Below are positions 33,115 to 40,688 of a DNA stretch of 44,318 bases, piece after piece; within the stretch, counting starts at the first letter, position 1, and every line of letters begins with the position of its first letter. The notes under the pieces were generated by a model. The model searched no databases. It had not been told where the DNA came from and saw nothing but the letters and a program-made list of their open reading frames with translations. Position numbers and translations under genes: made by a program. Source of the stretch: Spirochaetales bacterium (lineage in GTDB: Bacteria > Spirochaetota > Spirochaetia > DSM-2461). The stretch spans positions 1 through 44,318 of the forward strand of contig JAQQAM010000265.1 in assembly GCA_028532905.1 (NCBI GenBank), written 5' to 3'.

Positions 33115-34089
33115 TTATTTTTTCCTGTTTGACAGGTAAAGAGCTGTGATAATAACCAGTCCGCGGATAATCAGCTGACTCTCCAGGGGAAGACTGGCCA
33201 GAAGCACCAGGTTGGTGATCATCAGCATGATGAAACCGCCCACGACCGTTCCGGCAATGGTTCCTGATCCGCCGCCGATGGCGGCTCCTCCCAGAACGGC
33301 ATAGGCAATGGAATCCAGATCATATCCGCTGCCCACCCAGTTATCTGAAAGACCGGTGTATCCCCCCAGCAGAATTCCCACCAGGGCGGCGGCTGTGGAA
33401 CAGATGACATAGGCCTTGATGATTTCAAGATCAGTTTTTACTCCGCTGAGGCTGGCCACCCGTGGATTGTTACCGATGACATACAGACGTCTTCCATACC
33501 CGGAACGGCCCAGAATAATGGAGTAAAGTACAGCCAGTACCAGGAACACCAGAAAGAGGTTGGGAAAGATACCCAGACTGCTGCCCGTGCTAAAACGTTT
33601 TAGATTTTCAGGAATAGAACCTCTCGGCATGCCGTTTGTCCAGATCAGCCTGAGGCCGTTTATGATTATGGAGACTCCCAGAGTGGCAATAAAGGGAGGA
33701 ACTTTTCTTTTTGTTACCAGAAAGCCGTTAAACAGACCGACTGCGGCTCCCATGAGCAGACACAACAGCACAACCGGAAAAATCAGGGCATTGCTGGTCA
33801 TATAGCTGGCGGCAATCACGTTGGAGGTGGAGATCACCGAGCCTACGGAAAGATCCAGACCGCCGGAAATAATAACAAAGGTCTGTCCCATGGCAGCGAT
33901 GGCGACCATGGAGTAGTTCCGCCCTACATTCAGCAGGTTGCCGGGGCTGAAAAAATTAACCCCCAGAGTCATATTGATGAAAATGGCGATCAGGATAATG
34001 ATTCCCAGCGCTCCGTACAGCCCCATGGGGACCGGACCACGTTTCAGGCGATTCAGAATCGAAATTTCACCCGTATTTTTCGTATTCAC
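33115..34089 (-). CDS. CUT2 sugar ABC transporter permease, RbsC-like (first permease)
   Basis: The 324-residue protein has RbsC-type membrane segments and motifs: AMGQTFVIISGGLDLSVGSVISTSNVIAA, YVIGNNPRVASLSGVKTD and GSGYDLDSIAYAVLGGAAIGGGSGTIAGTVVGGFIM. It probably pairs with the 29480-30445 permease. The start is a GTG at 34089 with AAAGGA eight bases before it. A strong terminator-like hairpin (34122-34161) lies only about 30 bases upstream, leaving little room for a separate promoter, so expression probably comes by read-through from the operon above. Confidence 0.94.
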   Translation of the reverse strand: MNTKNTGEISILNRLKRGPVPMGLYGALGIIILIAIFINMTLGVNFFSPGNLLNVGRNYSMVAIAAMGQTFVIISGGLDLSVGSVISTSNVIAASYMTSNALIFPVVLLCLLMGAAVGLFNGFLVTKRKVPPFIATLGVSIIINGLRLIWTNGMPRGSIPENLKRFSTGSSLGIFPNLFLVFLVLAVLYSIILGRSGYGRRLYVIGNNPRVASLSGVKTDLEIIKAYVICSTAAALVGILLGGYTGLSDNWVGSGYDLDSIAYAVLGGAAIGGGSGTIAGTVVGGFIMLMITNLVLLASLPLESQLIIRGLVIITALYLSNRKK

Positions 34090-34121
34090 GTGCTTGTCCT
34101 TTTGTTTGTTCTAATATTAAA

Positions 34122-34161
34122 AGGGCCGTCCGGAATGGATCAGTATGAAGAGGACGGCCCT
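34122..34161 (-). terminator. Intrinsic terminator or attenuator inside the transport operon
   Basis: On the minus strand AGGGCCGTCC (34161-34152) pairs with GGACGGCCCT (34131-34122) over a 20-base loop and is followed at once by TTTTAATATT. It lies 16 bases after the Gfo/Idh/MocA stop and 32 bases before the permease start. A full stop here would leave no space for a new promoter, so partial termination is likely. Confidence 0.85.
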
Positions 34162-34177
34162 GTCCTGCAGAAGAATC

Positions 34178-35338
34178 CTAAATGGAAACTTCCTGTCCTT
34201 TTTCAGCAGATTCAAGACCGGCTTCCAGAACCTGCATCTCTTTGAGTCCGTCATAGAAGTTGGGACGGATTTCACTGCCTGTTCTGACAGCTTCACAGAA
34301 GTCCACTACAGCATGCACAAACTCATGTTCGTACCCAATCATATGTCCGGGGGGCCACCAGTTGGCAATGTAATCATGCTCTCCGGCCTCAGTAGCCAGA
34401 ATAGTTCTGAATCCCTGTTCGCCGGCAGGATCTTCCCTGTTGAAATACTGCAGTTCATTCATCCGTTCCAGATCGAAAATCAGACTGCCCTTGCTTCCGT
34501 AGATCTCAAAGTAGTTGTAGTTCTTACGGCCGGGAGCAAATCGGCTTGTCTCAAAGGAACCCAGGGCTCCGTTTTCAAACTTGCAGATCATAAAGGCGGC
34601 ATCTTCAACAGTGACTTCCCCTTTGGCTGTTCCTGCGGATTTACCGCTGAAGGTACCCGAAGCCACTTCATCGGGAAGGGTTCTTTCCTTGATAAAATTG
34701 GTGGTCATACAGCTGACGGAGCTGATGTCTCCTACCAGATAACGGGCCAGATCCACAGAGTGGGAGTTCAGGTCGCCCTGGGGTCCCATACCGGCGGTCT
34801 CTTTTTTCAGGTGCCATGTAAGGGGGAACTCAGGATCAACAATCCAGTCCTGCAGGTAGGTGCCTCTCCAGTGAAAGATGCGGCCGATTTTACCTTCATC
34901 AATCATCTTTTTAGCCAGACGGACAGCGGGACATCGTCTGTAATTGTGGTTTACATAGTGAGTTACATCGGATTTTTTAACAATCTCATACAGTTCCTGA
35001 GCCTGTTTGGAATCCATGGCCATAGGCTTTTCCAGAAAGACATGCTTACCGGCTTCCACAGCGGCTTTGGCAATCTCAAAATGGAGATGCTGGGGAACGG
35101 AAATATCCACCACATCCACATCATCCCGTTCAATGACTTTGCGCCAGTCGGTTTCAATCTCTTCCCATCCCCATCGGTCGGCAAATTCCTGCAGAGGCTC
35201 GGCATGACGGCCGCAGACAACCTTCAGTACGGGAGTCAGTTCCATATCAAAAAACAGGGGGGCTTTTTTCCAGGCATTGCTGTGGGCCTTTCCCATAAAC
35301 TTGTAGCCGATCATGGCTATATTCAGTGTCTTTTTCAT
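34178..35338 (-). CDS. Gfo/Idh/MocA family oxidoreductase (first)
   Basis: The 386-residue NAD(P)-dependent sugar or cyclitol dehydrogenase has a Rossmann start (IAMIGYKFMGKAHSNAW), VDISVPQHLHFEIAKAAVEAGKHVFLEKPMAMD with the EKP lysine, and a C-terminal beta-sheet domain (RIFHWRGTYLQDW, GSFETSRFAPGRKNYNYFEIYGSKGSLIFD). HSVDLARYLVG holds the probable catalytic Asp/His region. The start overlaps the TIM-barrel stop by one base (TAATG), so the two are coupled. It probably oxidises a ring hydroxyl of the imported sugar or inositol. A second relative is at 41720-42742. Confidence 0.93.
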   Translation of the reverse strand: MKKTLNIAMIGYKFMGKAHSNAWKKAPLFFDMELTPVLKVVCGRHAEPLQEFADRWGWEEIETDWRKVIERDDVDVVDISVPQHLHFEIAKAAVEAGKHVFLEKPMAMDSKQAQELYEIVKKSDVTHYVNHNYRRCPAVRLAKKMIDEGKIGRIFHWRGTYLQDWIVDPEFPLTWHLKKETAGMGPQGDLNSHSVDLARYLVGDISSVSCMTTNFIKERTLPDEVASGTFSGKSAGTAKGEVTVEDAAFMICKFENGALGSFETSRFAPGRKNYNYFEIYGSKGSLIFDLERMNELQYFNREDPAGEQGFRTILATEAGEHDYIANWWPPGHMIGYEHEFVHAVVDFCEAVRTGSEIRPNFYDGLKEMQVLEAGLESAEKGQEVSI

Positions 35339-36216
35339 TATCCGATTTCCTTGACGATTCTTTTCAGTTCATCTACAGACTGGGCAACGGCTTTGTTTTC
35401 ATCATCGTCATTCCAGTCGTTTCTGTAGTCCTCATGGAGGTAGTCGATTTCCATGGCCAGGAACCCCTTGTAGTCAACATCTTTCAGCATTTTTGCCAGC
35501 GCCATATTGTCCACAAGCCCTTCTCCTGTAGGGGTACAGGCAAAGAAGTGCCAGCTTCCCACACCGCAGTTGGCCTGGGGTTTCAGGTCCTTTATATGTG
35601 TTGAGAAAACATAGGGAGCCAGTTTTTTCATACCTTCAACAGGATCATCCAGTACTCTCATAAAGTTACCGGTGTCAAAGTTGATTCCGAAATTGGGAGA
35701 GTTGACCTGGTGAATCAGGCGGAGCATTTCATCGGAGTTGTAGTCGATATGGTTTTCATCGGCGATTTTGATACCCTTGGATTCCGCATCGGGCATGGCG
35801 TTCTGAAACATTCTGGTCAGGATATCCAGCTGTTTTTCATGATCTTCAAACCGGAACATAAGGGAGGAACCGCAGACTCTCATTACATCGGCACCGATGG
35901 CTTCGGCATATTCCATGTTCTTCATCATATCGTCCCAGGCAGCCTCATTGGCTCCCCCTTCCAGACCATCGGGATGTCCCCAGGCCCAGACGCGGTCCAG
36001 CTTGTATTCATCAAGAAGCCCTTTGATTTCGCTTAAGTAGGATTTTTCAAAACTGGGAACAAAACAGGATTCAAGGGAGACACCGTCTACACCGAGTTCG
36101 GCAGCTCTCTTGATAAACCACTCAAGGGTGATATTCTTTGAGGGGGCTTTCTGATCATCATACACTTCACCGAAAAGGCGGTGGAAACAATAACTGTCAA
36201 TTCCTATCTTCATCAT
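35338..36216 (-). CDS. Sugar phosphate isomerase/epimerase-like TIM-barrel protein
   Basis: The 292-residue protein belongs to the xylose-isomerase-like TIM-barrel family (IolE/IolI/IolO, DTE relatives). The likely metal ligands are the Glu and His in IADENHIDY, Asp in NFDTGNF, His in STHIKDL and Glu in LAMEIDYLHED. I chose ATG 36216 with AAAGGAG seven bases upstream; the extension to 36270 would start within the LacI operator. It is the first gene of the operon controlled by the palindromes at 36249-36286. A reaction such as keto-sugar epimerisation is likely (family knowledge); the exact substrate is not shown. Confidence 0.9.
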   Translation of the reverse strand: MMKIGIDSYCFHRLFGEVYDDQKAPSKNITLEWFIKRAAELGVDGVSLESCFVPSFEKSYLSEIKGLLDEYKLDRVWAWGHPDGLEGGANEAAWDDMMKNMEYAEAIGADVMRVCGSSLMFRFEDHEKQLDILTRMFQNAMPDAESKGIKIADENHIDYNSDEMLRLIHQVNSPNFGINFDTGNFMRVLDDPVEGMKKLAPYVFSTHIKDLKPQANCGVGSWHFFACTPTGEGLVDNMALAKMLKDVDYKGFLAMEIDYLHEDYRNDWNDDDENKAVAQSVDELKRIVKEIG

Positions 36217-36248
36217 GACAAGACTCCTTTGAATAAAATACAGTACAA

Positions 36249-36315
36249 ATCTAAATCGTTTCAGTTTCATCTAAAACGTTTTAGATAATGGTAGCATGTA
36301 TTCGGGAGCTGTCAA
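36249..36315 (-). promoter_or_regulatory. Consensus promoter with two LacI-type operators
   Basis: On the minus strand TTGACA (36315-36310), a 16-base spacer and TACCAT (36293-36288) form the promoter of the isomerase operon. The perfect 18-base palindrome ATCTAAAACGTTTTAGAT (36286-36269) lies at the transcription start, with a second imperfect copy, ATCTAAATCGTTTCAGTT (36249-36266), centred 20 bases away. Centre CG and mirrored arms are the LacI-family pattern, so repression by the adjacent LacI protein is very likely. Confidence 0.88.
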
Positions 36316-36323
36316 GGAAAAAG

Positions 36324-37331
36324 TTATAAAGTTTCTCGTATAAGGAGCTTTGGACGAATGTAGGAATGGATTCCTGTCTCCCCGTCTTCAATCTGACGGA
36401 AAAGAAGAGCCGCCATGGCCCGGCCGACATCCCTCAGTTTGGCATCCACAGTGGTCAGAGCCGGATAGACTGCTCTTGAAATGTCTGTATTGTCGTATCC
36501 TATGATCGAAAGGTCGACGGGAATGGAGAATCCATGCTCCCGGGCATACTTCATGGCTCCTGCGGCAACAAAGTCATTACAGCAGAATATGACATCCGGA
36601 GCTTCCTTCCCTTCCAGTATATGAGAGGCGCCGTCATATCCGCTCTGGATGGTAAAGTCACTGTAGTACTGTCTGTGATCCGGGAGAGTAATTCCCTGTT
36701 TGGCCAGAGTATTCAGAAAACCGTCATGCCTGGACTTCGCATCAAAATGGTCCTGAGGGCCGTGGATCACAGCAATATCTTTAAACCCTTTCTCCACAAG
36801 GAGTTCGGCTACAACAGAACCGCCGTATTCATGTTCCACCATAACATAATTCATTGACTCATCGGTAATACAGGGATTGAGTATCACATGGGGAAAGTTC
36901 TTCATATAGGGAAGAAAGCTGTAGCTTTTAATATACTGGGGCATGACGATAACACCGTCTGCCGATTTATCGTGGCACCGGGTTCGGAAGAAGCTCTCCA
37001 GATCGGGGTCATCCCAGGTCTTCACCTCCAGGTGAAAGTTGTAATCCCGTTTCTGAGCCTCACCCAGAACACCGATCATAAAGTTATAGAAAAAGGTGCT
37101 CTCTTTCATAAGGTCGGCGTACTTGCTGTTGTTGAGAAGCACCATCAGAATGGTGTTGCTCTTACCGGTAATCAGGGTCTGCCCGCCGCGGTTGGGGACA
37201 TAGCCCAGTTTTTCCGCGCACTTCAGGACCTTCTCCCGGGTCTTCTCATTTACACTTTTGCCGTTGAGAGCAAGGGATGCTGTTGCAACGGATACTTCTG
37301 CCAGACGGGCAACATCTTTTAAACTAGCCAT
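36324..37331 (-). CDS. LacI-family transcriptional regulator
   Basis: The 335-residue protein has the LacI helix-turn-helix and hinge at residues 1-60 (MASLKDVARLAEVSVATASLALNGKSVNEKTREKVLKCAEKLGYVPN), followed by the sugar-binding sensor (VIVMPQYIKSYSFLPYM, DIAVIHGPQDHFDAKSRHDGF, VIFCCNDFVAAGAMKYA, SIIGYDNTDISRAVYPALTTV). It probably represses the downstream isomerase/transport operon through 36249-36286 and itself through 37340-37353. The Shine-Dalgarno is weak (AGGCAG). Confidence 0.95.
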   Translation of the reverse strand: MASLKDVARLAEVSVATASLALNGKSVNEKTREKVLKCAEKLGYVPNRGGQTLITGKSNTILMVLLNNSKYADLMKESTFFYNFMIGVLGEAQKRDYNFHLEVKTWDDPDLESFFRTRCHDKSADGVIVMPQYIKSYSFLPYMKNFPHVILNPCITDESMNYVMVEHEYGGSVVAELLVEKGFKDIAVIHGPQDHFDAKSRHDGFLNTLAKQGITLPDHRQYYSDFTIQSGYDGASHILEGKEAPDVIFCCNDFVAAGAMKYAREHGFSIPVDLSIIGYDNTDISRAVYPALTTVDAKLRDVGRAMAALLFRQIEDGETGIHSYIRPKLLIRETL

Positions 37332-37339
37332 ACTTCTGC

Positions 37340-37370
37340 CTAAAACAATTTAGAATCAGATATCATTATA
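37340..37370 (-). promoter_or_regulatory. LacI gene promoter -10 and probable autoregulatory operator
   Basis: On the minus strand TATAAT (37370-37365) is a perfect -10, with no clear -35. Directly downstream, CTAAAAC-AATTTAG (37340-37353 on the plus strand) shares the CTAAAAC half-site of the main operator and an imperfect mirror arm. It lies at the start of the LacI transcript, so autorepression is likely. Confidence 0.6.
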
Positions 37371-37427
37371 CTGCTTCTTTTCATAAAAAAGCCAGTTCTT
37401 GAGATGAAAACAGAGGATTAGGGAATT

Positions 37428-37449
37428 ATAAAGCCGGCAGCGGCTTTAT
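37428..37449. terminator. Hairpin overlapping the DeoR stop codon
   Basis: ATAAAGCC (37428-37435) pairs with GGCTTTAT (37442-37449) with a 6-base loop. The stop codon of the DeoR gene (37446-37448) lies in one arm. On the minus strand it is followed by AATTCCC rather than a U-run. It may be a weak terminator before the LacI promoter. The arm includes part of the 18-base repeat. Confidence 0.5.
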
Positions 37450-37455
37450 TCTGCC
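37438..37455. repeat. 18-base repeat, copy 2 (first copy at 22978-22995)
   Basis: Identical to CAGCGGCTTTATTCTGCC at 22978-22995. This copy spans the last codons of the DeoR gene and one arm of the hairpin at 37428-37449. Confidence 0.6.
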
Positions 37456-38225
37456 GTTCTGACCGAGATATCCTTCTCCTCGTATATCCGTCTCAGATCA
37501 TCTTCAATCCGGTCTGTCACCAGCAGATCCACCTGGGAGGGTGAGGCGAAGTTCATAAAGGAGTCGGTTTCCAGCTTGCTGTGATCACAGAGGATAATCA
37601 CCTTGGCGGCAATCTCCATCATCTGCCGCTTGATCTCGGACTGGGAGAGATCGGGGGTACTGGCCCCCTTCCGGGCGGAAAAGGAGTTGGCTCCCAGAAA
37701 GGCTTTGTCCACGGACAGAGATCCGATGTTGGAGAACATGCCGTAGCCCACGGTACAGTGAAAACCTTTGCGGAGCAGGCCCCCTATCACCAGGACCTCA
37801 CAGGAGGGGAAGGCTTCCAGATCGGCTGCCACCTTGATGTCGTTGGTCACAACGGTCAGGTTCTTTTTCCGGTGGAGAATGGCGGCCAGAGCCTTCACGG
37901 TCGTACCCGTATCCAGAATGATGGTATCCCCGTCTTCAATCTCCAGGAGGGCCGCTTCGGCAATCCTGCTTTTGGCTTCCGTATTCTTGTCGGAGCGGAG
38001 ATCCATAACAGGTTCATGTCCAGTACGGGTCTTCCGTATGGCTCCGCCATGGGTTCTGGTGATCAGGCCCGACTCATCCAGATCTCTCAGGTCATTCCGC
38101 ATGGTGGCGCCGGACACGGAAAAGGCATCACAAAGCTCGGGTACAGTCACCCGTCTCTTCTCATTTATGTAGTCTACAATTTTCTTTTTCCGTTCCTCTG
38201 CAAAGAGTGTCTTATCGGCTTCCAT
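37446..38225 (-). CDS. DeoR-family transcriptional regulator
   Basis: The 259-residue protein starts with the DeoR winged helix (KIVDYINEKRRVTVPELCDAFSVSGATMRNDLRDLDESGLITRTHGGAI). The phosphosugar-sensing domain follows (EDGDTIILDTGTTVKALA, LTVVTNDIKVAADLE, VLVIGGLLR, DKAFLGANSFSARKGASTPD, KVIILCDHSKLE). DeoR proteins usually repress and are released by a phosphorylated sugar, here perhaps the product of the FGGY kinase. It is the last gene of the 43359-37446 operon, three bases after the hydrolase stop. Repeats at 43383-43457 are its probable targets. Confidence 0.94.
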   Translation of the reverse strand: MEADKTLFAEERKKKIVDYINEKRRVTVPELCDAFSVSGATMRNDLRDLDESGLITRTHGGAIRKTRTGHEPVMDLRSDKNTEAKSRIAEAALLEIEDGDTIILDTGTTVKALAAILHRKKNLTVVTNDIKVAADLEAFPSCEVLVIGGLLRKGFHCTVGYGMFSNIGSLSVDKAFLGANSFSARKGASTPDLSQSEIKRQMMEIAAKVIILCDHSKLETDSFMNFASPSQVDLLVTDRIEDDLRRIYEEKDISVRTAE

Positions 38226-38227
38226 TC

Positions 38228-39082
38228 CTAATCCCTGTAAAGACGGTACACTGTTCCGGTTTCTGCCGGAAAGATCCTGCTCGCCAATCCCGAAGCTTCA
38301 GCTTCATCTGCAATATGCTTTCTGCTGACCGTGTTAAAGTCAAACATTCCGAAGTGCTGGGGAATCATATACTGTATACCATGATCCCTCATGATAGCAC
38401 AGGCCTGCTTCATATTGAAGTTGCCCGCAATCCCCTGCTCACTGAGCTCATCTTTCTGCCCGTTAACAGGGAGCAGAGCCAGATCGATCTTGTGGGGTTC
38501 CAGCCAGCTGTCAAAACCGTCATAGGGGAGGCAGTCTCCTGGATGAAAGATTTCAAACCCGTCCAGATCAAGAATATAGCCCAGAAAAAAGTGACGCCCC
38601 TGTTCATCGGTTTTAATCTGCTCATGGGCGGCCGGTATGGCGCTGAGGCTCATACCGGTTCCCAGGGACAGAGTATTTCCGGCATTAAGGCCGATCAGCC
38701 TGTCACCGGGAACGCCCCGTTCCAGAGCTGTCGCCCTCACAGCATCAGGACAGATAAAACGGCAGCCCGGGCTGATCTCCTGAAGGAGAGGCAGAAGCCC
38801 GGGATCCATATGGTCCGAATGGGCATGGGAGCTGATGCAGTAATCGATATCTGTCAGAGACTCCATGTCTACGGGAGTGTCCATCATTCTGATATGGGGA
38901 AATTTCTTACCTTTGTATTTCTGCGCCAGCACATCCGACAGATAGGGATCGATCAGAATATTGATATCCCGGCAGCGGATCAGAAACCCCGCCTGCCCCA
39001 GCCACCAGAGAGAAACCCCCGCTCCCTCATAATCATGATAAGCTCTTACATCCTGTTTTTCAGCAGAAAGGGTTTTCTTCAT
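38228..39082 (-). CDS. Metallo-beta-lactamase-fold hydrolase, UlaG/IolN-like
   Basis: The 284-residue protein begins VSLWWLGQAGFLIR and has the di-metal motif HAHSDHMD (HxHxDH), later IFHPGDCLPYDGF with a ligand Asp, and IPQHFGMFDFN with a ligand His, the arrangement of UlaG (L-ascorbate-6-phosphate lactonase) relatives. It probably hydrolyses a lactone or cyclic ketone. Its place between a kinase and a DeoR gene, beside a zinc dehydrogenase and a Gfo/Idh/MocA protein, also matches the Thermotoga IolN step, ring opening of a diketo-inositol (inference). Cytosolic; the kinase stop is three bases upstream. Confidence 0.88.
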   Translation of the reverse strand: MKKTLSAEKQDVRAYHDYEGAGVSLWWLGQAGFLIRCRDINILIDPYLSDVLAQKYKGKKFPHIRMMDTPVDMESLTDIDYCISSHAHSDHMDPGLLPLLQEISPGCRFICPDAVRATALERGVPGDRLIGLNAGNTLSLGTGMSLSAIPAAHEQIKTDEQGRHFFLGYILDLDGFEIFHPGDCLPYDGFDSWLEPHKIDLALLPVNGQKDELSEQGIAGNFNMKQACAIMRDHGIQYMIPQHFGMFDFNTVSRKHIADEAEASGLASRIFPAETGTVYRLYRD

Positions 39083-39084
39083 AC

Positions 39085-40602
39085 TCAGGACTCCTCGGTA
39101 TAGTAGTCATTCATAGTTTTTAGTAGAGATTCGTAGCGGGCGGTTCTCTTCCGGTAATGGTCATGGAGACCGGCATCGCAGGAACAGGATTCTTTGGTGG
39201 AAATCCACTTGTCTGCAGCATCCTTTGTGGATTTCAGCACACCGCAGGCCACACCGGCTACAATAGCCGCTCCCATGGGGGCTCCGTATTTCTGTTCAAT
39301 GGAGACAACGGGAACCTGAAGAACAGCAGACTTCATCTCTTTCCAGATCCGGCTGTTCTCTCCGCCTCCGGTGATGCGCATTTCTGTCAGCTGTGCATCG
39401 GGGAGCATGGACATCAGGGACTTCCGATACACACCGTACTCCAGAGCCACCGCCTCCATTACAGCTGTAAACATATCTTTCTTTGTGTGACTCCAGCTGA
39501 GTCCGGCAAAGGTTCCTTTCAGATCAGGCTGGCTGGGGCTGACCCGTCCGGCCATATGGGGAATAAACAGAGGATCATCCATACGGGGTGACAGCCCTTC
39601 AGGCTCGAGATCCCGGAACCTGTCGGCATCCTCTTTGTTCCGTCCCAGTACCTCAGACAGGAACCACTCAACATTCATCCCCCCGCCGTTGATATAGGCG
39701 TAGGGGTGCCAGAGGCCTTCGGTCACAGAGGCACCGCATCCCATAACCTGAGTCTCTGAATCAAAACAGTATTTGTCGGTGGTGGCGGCAAAAACACTGG
39801 CTGTTCCGGCCACATCAATACAGATTCCCGGTTCTACAGCACCGCAGGAGAGAAAAGAGGCGGCCGTATCCCCGCAGCCGGCGGCAACAGCCACAGGAAG
39901 GGGGAGTCCGCAGCGGACGGCCATCTCCCGGCTCATGGTGCCGATAATATCGGTGGAGTTCACAATTTTAGGGAGTTTGGCGGCATCCACATCAAAAAAG
40001 CTGACCAGGCCTTTATCCCAGCAGCCGTTTTTGTTATCCGCATATCCGGAGAAATGGAGGTAGGTTTTATCTATAAACCCGTCACTCCCCTTAAGGCCGC
40101 ACAAACGCATGGCCGCATATCCGGCGGGCTGTACAAAGCTGACAATCTTTTCATAGACATCAGGACGCTCATGCTTCCACCAGAGGATTTTGGGACCGTG
40201 GTTGAAACTGGGTGGATTTCCGGTTTTCCGTATAATCTCAGCCTCTGCCTTCTCTTTCATGATTTTAATATAGGGAGCGCAGCGGGTATCCAGCCAGGAA
40301 TCATAGGGAGTCACGGCCATACCGTCTGCCCCTACTCCGATCACACCGGCCATCTGTCCGTCTATGGCCAGAGCTTTGACTGCTTTTCTGTCGGCTTCGG
40401 TAATATCCTTCAGACACTCCTTGATGGAGCGGCATACCGAATCCAGCTGAAACTCGGGGTCTTCCTCGGTAATCCCCGGTTCCGGCTGATGCAGGCGGGA
40501 GGGGACAAAGGAGGTCCCCAGGCAGCTTCCGTTCTGATCAAACAGAGATGATTTGACTCCCTGTGTTCCAATATCTATACCGAGCAGTAATTCAAAGCCC
40601 AT
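39085..40602 (-). CDS. FGGY-family carbohydrate kinase, xylulokinase-like
   Basis: The 505-residue protein begins MGFELLLGIDIGTQGVKSSLFD, the FGGY phosphate-1 motif, then ALAIDGQMAGVIGVGADG, a sugar-binding region (PYDSWLDTR), GCGDTAASFLSCGAVEPG, and the adenosine region MRITGGGENSRIWKEMKSAVLQVPV. It phosphorylates a sugar, keto sugar or sugar acid with ATP. I chose ATG 40602 with AAAAAAGGAGA upstream; the extension to 40659 would start inside the terminator hairpin. That hairpin and U-run end only 12 bases before this ribosome site, so expression depends on read-through. Confidence 0.93.
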   Translation of the reverse strand: MGFELLLGIDIGTQGVKSSLFDQNGSCLGTSFVPSRLHQPEPGITEEDPEFQLDSVCRSIKECLKDITEADRKAVKALAIDGQMAGVIGVGADGMAVTPYDSWLDTRCAPYIKIMKEKAEAEIIRKTGNPPSFNHGPKILWWKHERPDVYEKIVSFVQPAGYAAMRLCGLKGSDGFIDKTYLHFSGYADNKNGCWDKGLVSFFDVDAAKLPKIVNSTDIIGTMSREMAVRCGLPLPVAVAAGCGDTAASFLSCGAVEPGICIDVAGTASVFAATTDKYCFDSETQVMGCGASVTEGLWHPYAYINGGGMNVEWFLSEVLGRNKEDADRFRDLEPEGLSPRMDDPLFIPHMAGRVSPSQPDLKGTFAGLSWSHTKKDMFTAVMEAVALEYGVYRKSLMSMLPDAQLTEMRITGGGENSRIWKEMKSAVLQVPVVSIEQKYGAPMGAAIVAGVACGVLKSTKDAADKWISTKESCSCDAGLHDHYRKRTARYESLLKTMNDYYTEES

Positions 40603-40620
40603 AACGCAATCTCCTTTTTT

Positions 40621-40656
40621 AAAAAAATACCGCCGGCTTTCAGGTATCTCCGGCGG
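40621..40656 (-). terminator. Intrinsic terminator/attenuator just before the kinase gene
   Basis: On the minus strand CCGCCGG (40656-40650) pairs with CCGGCGG (40636-40630) over a 13-base loop, followed by TATTTTTTT to 40621. The kinase ribosome site begins eight bases later and its start is at 40602. This is a textbook terminator with no room for a new promoter before the kinase, so it probably lowers, rather than blocks, downstream expression. Confidence 0.88.
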
Positions 40657-40688
40657 CATCGCTCCAGTTGAGTCCGGAGCTGTATCTG

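Noticed and set aside
34145-35428. Plus-strand open frame of 427 codons opposite the Gfo/Idh/MocA gene
   Set aside because: Shadow of a confidently identified gene; low-complexity composition and no good ribosome site.
38207-39103. Plus-strand open frame of 298 codons opposite the metallo-hydrolase gene
   Set aside because: The HxHxDH protein on the minus strand is clearly the coding frame.
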